From positions 27,805 through 91,804 of the forward strand of contig JAKFYD010000019.1 in NCBI GenBank assembly GCA_021731025.1: a stretch of 64,000 bases of DNA. The letters run 5' to 3'. The notes beneath the pieces were generated by a model that searched no databases, was not told where the DNA came from, and saw only the letters and a program-made list of their open reading frames with translations. Below, piece by piece: positions 15,903 to 23,762 of this stretch. The position numbers and the translations under genes were made by a program. Position 1 is the stretch's first letter. Each line of letters begins with the position of its first letter. This DNA comes from Pseudobdellovibrionaceae bacterium. GTDB lineage: Bacteria; Bdellovibrionota; Bdellovibrionia; Bdellovibrionales; Bdellovibrionaceae.

Positions 15903-16675
15903 GGTTTGTCGGCACTCTTTAAAAATTTAAACGGGCATTTCCATGTTTCCGGGTTGGTCCGTCCCGAAAATTGAATACTCTCCCAGGTTTCACCATATTT
16001 TTCAACCATAGGGTTCATCGCGCCTTGAAAACGTTGGTCTCTTTCGCGATTCACAGCCACCATTTTTTGGTACTGACCTAATTTCATCAGTTGATCGAAT
16101 TGGTCAAAGACATTGAAAATTAATGCTGGCTTCGAGAACTCTCGAGCTTTACGAGCACTGCGAGAATGCAAGCCAACAATAAAAAATTCGCTCCCACCTA
16201 AGGCAAAACGAAATCCAGGATTTGATGGATCTGTGATGGAATTTTTTGGCCAATCGTTTTCACGATCTTCTTCCGAGGTCAGAAAGGAAAGCTCTTTCCA
16301 AAGCGCCTGTTCAAAACTTTCTTCTGTGAAATCTTCTTCTTCAAACACAGCCCAAAAACTAAGAAAGATGGAAGATGTTTTTTTTTGTTCTTGAAGGAAG
16401 AATAAAAGATCTCGGCGCAATTGGCGCCAATACTGGCCGCTGCCTAGGTTTCCATAAAAACCAACTTGGTATTCATCTTTGTGATAGGAACGAAGAGCTG
16501 CCACGCAGGGATAGTCTTTTTGGGTGAGCCTTTGTTTAATTTCGGCTGCTACCATCGAGGTGGGGAAAGAAGTTTCCCTTTCTAAAAAGGAAACGAGTTC
16601 ACCATTGCGGGGTCGAAAAAGATGCTCGGTCGGGCTTTGAGTTGATGTCATGGATAGAACTTGTTCATGGAACAT
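15899..16675 (-). CDS. YqcI/YcgG-family protein (GntA-type heme N-hydroxylase relatives)
   Basis: About 258 residues from ATG 16675. Family signatures run throughout: YPCVAAL, FEQALWKELSFL, GSEFFIVGLHSRSARKAREF, PALIFNVFDQFDQL, RDQRFQGAMNPMV and FSGRTNPETWKCPF. The family includes GntA of guanitoxin biosynthesis, a heme-dependent guanidine N-hydroxylase, so N-oxidation of an amine or guanidine is a fair hypothesis; substrate and cofactor here are unproven. The start is uncertain: ATG 16675 and ATG 16651 both lack a good ribosome site, and the frame is open to 16798. Coupled to the DUF1989 gene. Confidence 0.82.
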   Translation of the reverse strand: MFHEQVLSMTSTQSPTEHLFRPRNGELVSFLERETSFPTSMVAAEIKQRLTQKDYPCVAALRSYHKDEYQVGFYGNLGSGQYWRQLRRDLLFFLQEQKKTSSIFLSFWAVFEEEDFTEESFEQALWKELSFLTSEEDRENDWPKNSITDPSNPGFRFALGGSEFFIVGLHSRSARKAREFSKPALIFNVFDQFDQLMKLGQYQKMVAVNRERDQRFQGAMNPMVEKYGETWESIQFSGRTNPETWKCPFKFLKSADKP

Positions 16676-16849
16676 GCCGATGGTGGGCTTGGATATACTG
16701 CAGGGCTCATTCTTGGGAGGGTGGCTACGTCCTATCTTTCCTCGTAGAAGCAAAAAATTGTATAGAACTTCCAAATCACTTGAAAAAATTAGCGACAAAA
16801 AGAGCTAGTTTAGCTTGGCTTAATAAACGCCTCAATTATTTGTAATGTA

Positions 16850-16877
16850 TTGAATTTTTCTATTCCGTTCGTATACT
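16850..16877 (+). promoter_or_regulatory. Sigma-70-type promoter
   Basis: TTGAAT (16850-16855), 16-base spacer, TATACT (16872-16877). Transcription would start near 16884, giving a short leader to the 16918 gene. The -10 is close to consensus. Confidence 0.6.
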
Positions 16878-16917
16878 GAATAAAATTCCTTCTTTGAAAA
16901 AGAAAAAGGTCACTTTT

Positions 16918-17271
16918 ATGAAAATATTTTGTGCACTCTCCATTCTATTCCTATCTTGGTCAGTTCATTCGAAACTGAATCTGGAAAAGGAAGACTACAG
17001 AGAAAAAATAAGAGACAACTTACATCTATTTAGGGGCTGCTATGAGGAGGAATTAAAGAATTATCCTCGGCTAGAAGGCCGAGTGGTTGTAGCCTGGGAA
17101 ATTGATAATTCAGGTTCAGTTAAAAATGCCAAGGTTAAGGAATCAACATTAAAAAGTCCCGCCGTCGAAAACTGTATGCTAAAAATATTTACAACGCTTA
17201 AATTTCCTAAACCGCCCCCAGACTATTCCGCAACGGTGATCTATCCTTTTGTGTTCACCAAAGGGAGATAA
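16918..17271 (+). CDS. Secreted AgmX/PglI C-terminal (TonB-like) domain protein
   Basis: A 117-residue exported protein. Signal peptide MKIFCALSILFLSWSVHS, then a small domain with the AgmX/PglI C-terminal pattern: NLHLFRGCYEEELK, LEGRVVVAWEIDNSGSV, VENCMLKIFTTLKFPKPP, VIYPFVF. The two Cys probably form the family's disulfide. This TonB-C-like fold usually sits at the end of gliding or energy-transduction proteins; here it is alone, so it may bind a partner in the periplasm. I chose ATG 16918, with AAGGT upstream, over the TTG at 16894. Confidence 0.82.
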   Translation: MKIFCALSILFLSWSVHSKLNLEKEDYREKIRDNLHLFRGCYEEELKNYPRLEGRVVVAWEIDNSGSVKNAKVKESTLKSPAVENCMLKIFTTLKFPKPPPDYSATVIYPFVFTKGR

Positions 17272-17278
17272 TTTAAGT

Positions 17279-17295
17279 GTTTGCACTCTGCAAAC
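17279..17295. promoter_or_regulatory. Palindromic operator GTTTGCA-N3-TGCAAAC
   Basis: Perfect 7-bp inverted repeat with 3-base spacer CTC, 64 bases before the GTG of the TIGR02147 regulator. A second, imperfect copy is at 17332-17348 and a half-site GCAAAC near 17320, so this looks like an autoregulatory control region. Confidence 0.6.
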
Positions 17296-17331
17296 TAAAT
17301 TTAATGTCTATTTTTCCACAGCAAACATATT

Positions 17332-17348
17332 GATTGCCATCTGCAAAC
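17332..17348. promoter_or_regulatory. Imperfect copy of the TGCAA operator
   Basis: GATTGCC-ATC-TGCAAAC. The right arm is identical to that of the 17279 site and the left arm keeps TTGC. It lies 10 bases upstream of the regulator start codon, where binding would block transcription or initiation. Confidence 0.5.
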
Positions 17349-17358
17349 AGATCAAATA

Positions 17359-18168
17359 GTGGTTTCGGTAGGCGAGGCCAATTTGACGGATTTTCGTGAA
17401 ACTCTGAAAAAGACCTTTATTGAAAGAAAGACTAAAAATTCTGTTTATTCTTTAAGAGCTTTTGCCCGTGATTTAAAAATATCTCCGGCATTTCTCAGTC
17501 AGGTTCTTAACGGCCGCAGGTCCCTTGGGCCCGAAAAATCTATAGAGTTGTGCAAGAGATTAAATCTAACTAAAAATCAAACCAATGCCTTTATTGCTCA
17601 AGTCAGATTGAGCCGACTAGCAGATCCCGAACGACGCGCTGATCTTTTGAAAGAAATAAGTCGTCTTTCGCAAAAGCCAAGCAGCTTTGCAAATCTTGAA
17701 TTGGATAAATTTTTAATTATTTCTGACTGGTATCACTTTTCGATTTTAGAGTTAACGACTGTGCAGGATTTTATTGGTACACCCGAATGGATCGCAGAAC
17801 GCCTTGGCATTTCAAAATACGCCGCTGAATTAGCTCTTAGCCGATTGCTACGTTTGAAGCTCTTGGAAAAAACCGCATCTGGAAAATTGAAAAAGGCTAA
17901 AGATTTTCAACTGGGATCAACTCCTTCGTCGGCGATTCGAAAATATCATGGGCAGATGATTGAGAAAGCAAAAGCCTCAATTGAGGGGCAAAGTTTTGAG
18001 CAAAGGGATATTAGCGGGATTACTTTTTCCATTGATCCTTCGCAACTGCCAGAAGCAAAAGCGCGGATTAAAAGATTCAGAGAAGAAATGAACGAATTTT
18101 TTGAGCAAGGTAAGAAACAAAAAGTTTACCAGATGTGCATTCAACTTTTTCAATTAGATACAAAGTGA
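17359..18168 (+). CDS. TIGR02147-family regulator
   Basis: A 269-residue protein of the TIGR02147 (DUF4423) family, abundant in Bdellovibrio and related bacteria. The N-terminal region (about 25-70, FARDLKISPAFLSQVLNGRR) is an XRE-like HTH. The middle has the family's ISDWYHFSILEL and WIAERLGISKYAAELALSRL (winged-helix-like), and the C-terminal third has SIEGQSFEQRDISGITFSID. GTG 17359 is used; no ATG precedes the conserved core. Two palindromes in its own leader and one further downstream are good candidate targets. The next gene starts 10 bases after its stop. Confidence 0.88.
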   Translation: MVSVGEANLTDFRETLKKTFIERKTKNSVYSLRAFARDLKISPAFLSQVLNGRRSLGPEKSIELCKRLNLTKNQTNAFIAQVRLSRLADPERRADLLKEISRLSQKPSSFANLELDKFLIISDWYHFSILELTTVQDFIGTPEWIAERLGISKYAAELALSRLLRLKLLEKTASGKLKKAKDFQLGSTPSSAIRKYHGQMIEKAKASIEGQSFEQRDISGITFSIDPSQLPEAKARIKRFREEMNEFFEQGKKQKVYQMCIQLFQLDTK

Positions 18169-18177
18169 GGGACAACA

Positions 18178-18849
18178 ATGTCTAAATTAGGACTTAGTTT
18201 TTTAGCTGCTTACCTTATTTTTATGCAGGCAGGGATCGCGGGCCAAGACGTTGGCAATGGAGGCGGCTTCGCTCTGTGCAGTGATCAGAAGTTCTATTCT
18301 TATGATTTCTTAATAACTTTGAAGAATTCATTTGGACCTCCGAAAGAAAATCTTAATTTTAAGCAGCGAATTCAATTTGTTGCCGTTCAGTTGGAGCGAT
18401 TGAGGGAGCCTCTTGCAAAAGATTTTGTCGAATTTATGTCGCTTCTCTATACTCAAATTCCGGGAAAAAGATTTCAATGGTATTCTGACATCAATCTTCC
18501 ACTGATTTATGATCCCGACCCGATTGCACTCTTGCCAGCTGGATGTAGAGTCCGAAAGCAGGCCGCCTATCATTTTGATCCTATCAATAAGAAGGATTAT
18601 ACGACCTATACCTACGATGCTTCATTGATTTCTCGAGTGCAAACCCAAGCCGGTGGCGATTTGCAAATCTCTTATTTATGGATACACGAATGGCTTTGGA
18701 ATTATTTTCCACCAGAGAATTTTGTTAAAATGGCTTACTTTAATCGTCTTTTAAATTCCGAAGTGTTGGGAAATCTCAGTGTCGAACAATACCATCAAAT
18801 GAGAAACGAATTGTTCGCGCCTAAACAAAACAAACGGAGCCTCCGTTGA
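18178..18849 (+). CDS. Secreted protein with DVGNGGG motif
   Basis: A 223-residue exported protein. Signal peptide MSKLGLSFLAAYLIFMQAGIAG is followed by QDVGNGGGFALC, a motif recurrent in secreted proteins of Bdellovibrio-like bacteria whose function is not known to me. The rest is a mixed fold with only two more Cys-containing sites. Near residue 165 the segment SYLWIHEWLWNYFP contains H-E but not a full HExxH, so I do not call it a protease. Shine-Dalgarno GAGGGA. It is probably in one operon with the TIGR02147 gene 10 bases upstream. Confidence 0.82.
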   Translation: MSKLGLSFLAAYLIFMQAGIAGQDVGNGGGFALCSDQKFYSYDFLITLKNSFGPPKENLNFKQRIQFVAVQLERLREPLAKDFVEFMSLLYTQIPGKRFQWYSDINLPLIYDPDPIALLPAGCRVRKQAAYHFDPINKKDYTTYTYDASLISRVQTQAGGDLQISYLWIHEWLWNYFPPENFVKMAYFNRLLNSEVLGNLSVEQYHQMRNELFAPKQNKRSLR

Positions 18850-18863
18850 GGACGCTCCATTTT
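18836..18863 (+). terminator. Probable terminator overlapping the stop codon
   Basis: GGAGC...GCTCC outer stem (18836-18840 / 18854-18858) with an inner TCC/GGA, followed by ATTTTAAA. The stop codon TGA (18847-18849) lies in the loop. The T-run is short, so strength is uncertain. Confidence 0.5.
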
Positions 18864-18874
18864 AAAGCCTAATC

Positions 18875-19243
18875 TTAATAAGCTTTACAAGTCATACCTC
18901 TAACGTCGGGAGCTCCCCAATATCCAGTTTCTCGGTAGGTTTGCTCCCGGCACTGATCCTGCATTTTCCTTTGCGCTACAGTGAGATTTATATCGGAAGA
19001 CGACATCGCACGGGTGCTTGTATTTTCGAATCGACATCCAACATAGCCGCCACCTAAGGCCGTGCATTGCAAACCCATGCGTTGGCAAGAATAACAAGTT
19101 TCATTGCAGTTACCACCACTGCAGGACAAAGCATCGATACGATGAACGACGCAGCTGGCTTCGCAGCGATACTCGACAGCGAATGCGGTAGTGGTGAAAC
19201 AAGTGGACAATAGACTCAGTAGAACGAAAAAGCGTGTAAACAT
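18875..19243 (-). CDS. Small secreted cysteine-rich protein
   Basis: A 122-residue exported protein. ATG 19243 has AGGAGAG upstream and a clear signal peptide ending TTTAFA; the open frame to 19306 is not needed. The mature N-terminal 60 residues hold ten Cys (YRCEASCVV, LSCSGGNCNETCYSCQ, LQCTAL, VGCRF), pointing to a compact disulfide-bonded domain. The C-terminal part is polar with two more Cys (QCREQ, TCKAY). No family recognised. A TGCAA palindrome lies about 90 bases upstream, so it may be controlled by the neighbouring TIGR02147 regulator (inference). Confidence 0.85.
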   Translation of the reverse strand: MFTRFFVLLSLLSTCFTTTAFAVEYRCEASCVVHRIDALSCSGGNCNETCYSCQRMGLQCTALGGGYVGCRFENTSTRAMSSSDINLTVAQRKMQDQCREQTYRETGYWGAPDVRGMTCKAY

Positions 19244-19334
19244 AGAAGCTCTCCTCTTATGAAATAAGTTTCGAGGAGAGCTAGCATGGCGGTGGAGCGG
19301 TCTCAAATTTTTTCGGTTGAATTGTGGTTAAACT

Positions 19335-19351
19335 GATTGCACTTTGCAAAT
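19335..19351. promoter_or_regulatory. TGCAA palindrome upstream of the Cys-rich gene
   Basis: GATTGCA-CTT-TGCAAAT: 5-bp arms TTGCA/TGCAA with a 3-base spacer, the same architecture as the 17279 site. It lies about 92 bases upstream of the minus-strand start at 19243. Confidence 0.5.
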
Positions 19352-19436
19352 GGGCTCTCTCGATAAGACCCGGCAGACAAGAAAAGAAAATTTCAAAATG
19401 GAGAGGTTTTAGTAGCCTTTAATGCATATCTAAGAA

Positions 19437-19886
19437 TTAAAATTGAAAGCTGATAAAAACCTTACTCGTCGATGGATCAAAAAGTACAGCTGATTTTATT
19501 TTTGAATCATTTTGAAGGTACGACTTACCATTCCACCAAATATCAACTATTTGCCAAATCCATATTCCCAAAAATGGGTACTGCGCTGAAGCTATTATAT
19601 CTTTAGTGTTTCCCTCGCATTTATGATTGATAAATCCATCCCTAGGACAGCTCATCCAAAGTAACATTGTTCCAAGAATAATTCCTCCCTGAGTAAGCAA
19701 ATAAGTTGTCCCCTTACTTGACTCTCCTTCAATGTAATGTCCTATGCCAAACCCACCAGGCGATATTGTCGTAAGTGTACCACCCAGGTAATAACGAAAT
19801 TGTTGAGTATTATTTAAATTATAAGCTTCGCTTGCTAAAACTGTCTGCGAGAAAAAGCATAGAACAAGAATTAAATAGAACTTCAA
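19437..19886 (-). CDS. Exported membrane protein of unknown function
   Basis: About 149 residues. The start is ambiguous: ATG 19898 has no ribosome site before it, whereas GGAGGT lies 4-5 bases before TTG 19886, giving the signal peptide (M)KFYLILVLCFFSQTVLA; I favour the TTG. The mature part has two hydrophobic segments (GGIILGTMLLWMSC; YPFLGIWIWQIVDIWW) and a Gly-rich PGGFGIGHYIEGESSKG, with one Cys pair between. The layout recalls small P13-like outer-membrane proteins, but similarity is weak. The start region is folded into a perfect hairpin (see 19878-19906). Confidence 0.75.
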   Translation of the reverse strand: MKFYLILVLCFFSQTVLASEAYNLNNTQQFRYYLGGTLTTISPGGFGIGHYIEGESSKGTTYLLTQGGIILGTMLLWMSCPRDGFINHKCEGNTKDIIASAQYPFLGIWIWQIVDIWWNGKSYLQNDSKIKSAVLFDPSTSKVFISFQF

Positions 19887-19906
19887 TGCAACCTCCATTG
19901 AAGTTC
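19878..19906 (-). promoter_or_regulatory. Perfect 11-bp hairpin over the translation start
   Basis: Arms 19878-19888 and 19896-19906 are fully complementary around a 7-base loop. In the minus-strand mRNA the loop displays GAGGTTG (ribosome site), while the stem contains both candidate start codons (ATG and TTG). This could gate translation or serve as a protein-binding site. Confidence 0.6.
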
Positions 19907-20085
19907 ATAACAATATAATAAGCAGAGTAAATATATTTGTTAACAGTCTGTGTGAAATTCTTTTTACTATGTAAAAATCCCAAAATTATAGAATAAGTGA
20001 CCTCAAAACGAAATTATTCTAGCTGTGCAGTTGTTAACTAGGTCCCGAGCCTTTGCTCAAATTTAAAAATTCTTCGATGAAATCG

Positions 20086-20643
20086 TTACGAGCGTGGCGT
20101 GTAGATCGCTGTCATCCCATAATCGGTCCACAAATTTTGCGCAATAGATGGGTCTGCCGCACAGAGCAGGGCATAGTATTCACGATTTAAATTATAAAAA
20201 ATAATGTCAGAATCTACGGTTACCGCAAGCTGAGAAGCGCCCGCGAAAAAGCTAATTTCATCCCGCTCGAAGAATTCATCTTGAATAGTCAATTGAGCAT
20301 AGGGAGCAAAGGCAAGAGCGCGCTGGGCCGTCGCGTTTAACTCAAATAGTGCGAGATCTTCGACATAAGTTTTTGGATCACGATCCAAACCGATGCGTTC
20401 GGGTTTATATTTTTTAACTCTAAGCATTTCGAACTGGGTCATGTCCACGAAGTTAAAAACTGTGCGAAGACGAAGCATCTCTAGTGAGGTAATACTTCTA
20501 ATTCCAAAACAATCTGCAATTTCAAATAAATAAAATTTAAGTATTTTTTCCCATATGGGATCTGGCGGTCCCGACCAGCCATAGCCACCATGTTTAAAAC
20601 TTAATAAGGCTCTTTGTTTTTCTTCCTTCATATGAATACCCAT
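20086..20643 (-). CDS. Hypothetical cytoplasmic protein
   Basis: A 185-residue protein without signal peptide or membrane segment. I do not recognise it. It contains KHGGYGWSGPPDPIWEKIL near the N-terminus, a Leu-rich helical region (SLEMLRLRTVFNFVDMTQF) and a C-terminal region SQLAVTVDSDIIFYNLNREYY. ATG 20643 or ATG 20631 could start it; neither has a strong ribosome site. A hairpin lies just upstream (20652-20700). It follows putA on the same strand by about 95 bases, so it could be a read-through partner. Confidence 0.65.
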   Translation of the reverse strand: MGIHMKEEKQRALLSFKHGGYGWSGPPDPIWEKILKFYLFEIADCFGIRSITSLEMLRLRTVFNFVDMTQFEMLRVKKYKPERIGLDRDPKTYVEDLALFELNATAQRALAFAPYAQLTIQDEFFERDEISFFAGASQLAVTVDSDIIFYNLNREYYALLCAADPSIAQNLWTDYGMTAIYTPRS

Positions 20644-20651
20644 GACTACAC

Positions 20652-20700
20652 TAATTATTGTCGTGACCGGAACAAGTCACGCCCTGACAGTTGATAATTA
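20652..20700 (-). other. Two-step hairpin between putA and the 20643 gene
   Basis: Outer arms TAATTAT (20652-20658) / ATAATTA (20694-20700) and inner arms CGTGAC (20662-20667) / GTCACG (20676-20681). There is no T-run on the minus strand, so it is not a clear terminator. It may be a leader structure of the downstream gene. Confidence 0.4.
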
Positions 20701-20738
20701 AAAACCCTAACATCCACCGCCACCTGGCAGTAAAACTG

Positions 20739-23702
20739 CTATTCTCCCTCGAGCGGAGCGAAGCCTCGACGGATTGTATTTTCAGTGACCACGATAGGTT
20801 CCATAAACTGTTTCAAATAATCAGGTCCACCGGTCTTGCTACCCACGCCTGACATCTTGTAACCACCAAAAGGATGACGATCGACCATAGCGCCCGTAAT
20901 TCCGCGATTGATGTACAGATTTCCTGCCTCGAAATTTTCACGAACGTAAGCGATGTTCAATGGGCTTCGTGAAAAGAGTCCTCCGGTCAGAGCGTAGATG
21001 CTGTCATTTGCGACTTCGACGGCTTCTTGAATATTTTTAACTTTGATCACTGCCAGCACTGGTCCGAAAATTTCTTCCTGAGCTAACTTGGATTTAGAAT
21101 CCACGGGTCCAAAGATAGTTGGGGGAACAAAATTTCCCTGAGTTGGAGCGAGGCCTTTGAAAAGTTGGGGATATTGAGTTTCCGATTCGGCAATGGATTT
21201 TAAAATTCTATCTTGAGCTTCTTGATCCACCACGGGGCCCAAGTAAGCTTTAGGATTTTCAGAAGGCAGAACATCGATGCTTTTTGCGGTCTCAACAAGA
21301 CGTTCGACGAAACGGTCGTAGACTTCTTCTAAGACGATGCAACGAGAAGCTGCTGAGCATTTTTGTCCTGCGAAACCGAAAGCGGAATACAAAACTCCGT
21401 CGACGGCTTCATCAAGATCGGCATCGTTATCGATGATGACCGCATTTTTTCCACCCATTTCGATGATGCATCTTTTGACATGATCTTGCCCCGGTTGAAC
21501 CACCGCTGCTTTTTGCAGAATGTGTAAACCGACGGCTCGCGAGCCTGTGAAGGCGATGGTTGCTGTCATGGGACTGTTCACCAAATACTCTCCGACTTCT
21601 TCGCCATAGCCTGGAAGAAAATGCACAACGCCAGCAGGGAAACCAGCTTCAAGCATCATCTGCATCAGTTCGGAAGCGACCCACGAGCTTTGCTCTGCGG
21701 GTTTCATCACGACGGTGTTTCCCGTGACTAAAGCACTGACCACTTGGCCACAGAGAATGGCCAAGGGAAAATTCCACGGAGCAATCACAACGGTGACTCC
21801 ACGAGGACGGTAAATGTACTGACTGAGTTCGCCAGGAACGTGTCCTGCTTTTAAAGGTGCTGCGATTTCCTTCATGTGACGGGCGTAGTAGCGACAGAAA
21901 TCTATGGCTTCAGCCACGTCACCATCGGCTTCGCTCCAGGGTTTTCCCACTTCAAGAACTTGAGTTGCAGAAAGTTGGAATTTTCTTTGGCTCATCAGTT
22001 CAGCTAATTTTTCGACGCAAGCTGTGCGAGTGCTGACGGGAGTTTTGCGCCAGCTTTTGAAAGCTTCATGAGCTGATTTAAGGGCGCGCTCGGCGTGATC
22101 GCGATTGCTCAAGCCAACTTTGGCAACAAGCTGTGATGTGTTCGATGGATTTTTTCTCTCCATGAATTTTTCGCAAGTGACGGGAGCTCCGTTGATCACA
22201 GGAGAAACGGTTTGTCCCATTTTTTTCATTTTCTCTGCAAGGGCTGATTCCATTTTTTGGCGATTTTCAGCGAAAGCAAAATCTGTTAAAGGATAATTCT
22301 CAAAATGCCCTTTGGAAGTTAAATTTGGCGATGACGGGACCAAATTTAAAGTTGGATCTTTCAACAGCATTTCGCTGGTTTTTCCTTCAGCAAATTTTCC
22401 GCGCAGCCAAGATTCATTCGAAGTGTTTTCCAACAGACGTCGCACAAGATAAGCCATTCCGGGAATAAGTTCACCGACGGGAGCGTATTCGCGCAATCGA
22501 TAGCCCATTTCCACGAGAGATTTTTTAATTGGCTCGGCCATGCCGTAAAGCATTTGAATTTCAAAACCATTGTTAGGTATTTTCAATTTTTGCGCGTGAA
22601 CCAAAGCCGCCGCAATGGTGCGAACATTGTGGGAAGCCAAGGCAACGCGAATGACTTTGTGATTTTCAAGAAGTGTTTGTGCGCAGGCTTCGTAATTCGC
22701 ATCGCTTTCCGCTTTGATGGTGTAAACGGGGATAGGCCAGCCCCGTTGTTCGGCCTCGAGAGTTTCGTAATCCCAATAAGCGCCTTTAACTAAGCGAACT
22801 GTAAACGGAGTTCCCCGCGTGCGGGCGAACTGAATTAAATCTAAAATATCCGAGTGAGAATCGCGGAGATAAGCTTGAATGACACAGCCAAAGTATTTGT
22901 AGTTTTTAAATTCAGGTTCAAGAAGAAGATCCTTGAAAACTTCCAGGGTCAGGTGTTTGACGGAATATTGTTCCATATCCAAGTTCAGAAAAACATTTTT
23001 ACTTTGAGCTAAGCGAAGAATAGGTCGCAGACGTTCTTTCAATATACTTTTTGTTTGGTCCCAAGCTTTGTCGTTGATTTGTGAATACAACGCGGTCAAT
23101 TTCACCGAAACATTCACTTTGGGAATGGGGCCTTCATTGTCGCGATCAATTTGCGGGATTTCTTCCCAGCCTTCAGCGTCTTTTGCCAAACCATCGATCA
23201 ATTCTAAGTATCGCGATTGATACTCGAGGGCTTCTTTTTCAGAAAGAGTGGCCTCACCTAAAATATCCACCGTAAAGGTCATTCTGTTTTTTCGGGCTTT
23301 TTTCAGAATGGGCAGTGCTTCTTTGGGATTTTCACCGGTGATAAACATCTTTGCCATCTGAGTGACATTTTTTCGAATCGCACCCGCCATCAAACCGGGG
23401 GCCAATGAACCAAGCCCCAAACCGACATTAAACACCGAAGGTAACTCGTCCCCATTTTCAGAAAAATATTCTTTAAGATGCCGAGCCACTTCAGAGCCGG
23501 AATTCAGCGCGGGCAAGACGTCGACAAATCGGAACATGTTTGTTTTAAATTTTTCATTCTTCATGCTCCAATCCATAATCGAGCCGTACCAAAAATCTTT
23601 ACTGAATAAAGAAATTTTTTGTGCGCCTTCCATGCGCTTTAAAATCTCTTCACCTTTGGATTGAATTTCATTTTGCAAAGAATTACTGCCGTATTGAGAC
23701 AT
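20739..23702 (-). CDS. putA: Bifunctional proline dehydrogenase / P5C dehydrogenase
   Basis: A 987-residue enzyme oxidising proline to glutamate in two steps. The N-terminal half is the FAD-dependent proline dehydrogenase barrel (about 50-460; FTVRLVKGAYWDYE, ALASHNVRTIAAAL, FEIQMLYGM, YAPVGELIPGMAYLVRRLLE). The C-terminal half is the NAD-dependent aldehyde dehydrogenase (about 500-970; IAPWNFPLAI, KPAEQS, FTGSRAVG, EMGGKNAVI, catalytic Cys in GQKCSAASR, EEIFGPVL). It lacks the N-terminal DNA-binding ribbon-helix-helix of enterobacterial PutA, so it should not regulate itself. It feeds amino-acid carbon into the TCA cycle, which suits growth on prey or peptides. Confidence 0.96.
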   Translation of the reverse strand: MSQYGSNSLQNEIQSKGEEILKRMEGAQKISLFSKDFWYGSIMDWSMKNEKFKTNMFRFVDVLPALNSGSEVARHLKEYFSENGDELPSVFNVGLGLGSLAPGLMAGAIRKNVTQMAKMFITGENPKEALPILKKARKNRMTFTVDILGEATLSEKEALEYQSRYLELIDGLAKDAEGWEEIPQIDRDNEGPIPKVNVSVKLTALYSQINDKAWDQTKSILKERLRPILRLAQSKNVFLNLDMEQYSVKHLTLEVFKDLLLEPEFKNYKYFGCVIQAYLRDSHSDILDLIQFARTRGTPFTVRLVKGAYWDYETLEAEQRGWPIPVYTIKAESDANYEACAQTLLENHKVIRVALASHNVRTIAAALVHAQKLKIPNNGFEIQMLYGMAEPIKKSLVEMGYRLREYAPVGELIPGMAYLVRRLLENTSNESWLRGKFAEGKTSEMLLKDPTLNLVPSSPNLTSKGHFENYPLTDFAFAENRQKMESALAEKMKKMGQTVSPVINGAPVTCEKFMERKNPSNTSQLVAKVGLSNRDHAERALKSAHEAFKSWRKTPVSTRTACVEKLAELMSQRKFQLSATQVLEVGKPWSEADGDVAEAIDFCRYYARHMKEIAAPLKAGHVPGELSQYIYRPRGVTVVIAPWNFPLAILCGQVVSALVTGNTVVMKPAEQSSWVASELMQMMLEAGFPAGVVHFLPGYGEEVGEYLVNSPMTATIAFTGSRAVGLHILQKAAVVQPGQDHVKRCIIEMGGKNAVIIDNDADLDEAVDGVLYSAFGFAGQKCSAASRCIVLEEVYDRFVERLVETAKSIDVLPSENPKAYLGPVVDQEAQDRILKSIAESETQYPQLFKGLAPTQGNFVPPTIFGPVDSKSKLAQEEIFGPVLAVIKVKNIQEAVEVANDSIYALTGGLFSRSPLNIAYVRENFEAGNLYINRGITGAMVDRHPFGGYKMSGVGSKTGGPDYLKQFMEPIVVTENTIRRGFAPLEGE

Positions 23703-23762
23703 GTTAACCCCATTAATTGTGTGGCGGCATAATCGCTTTTTCGCCAGGGAAACTCAAGTCTT

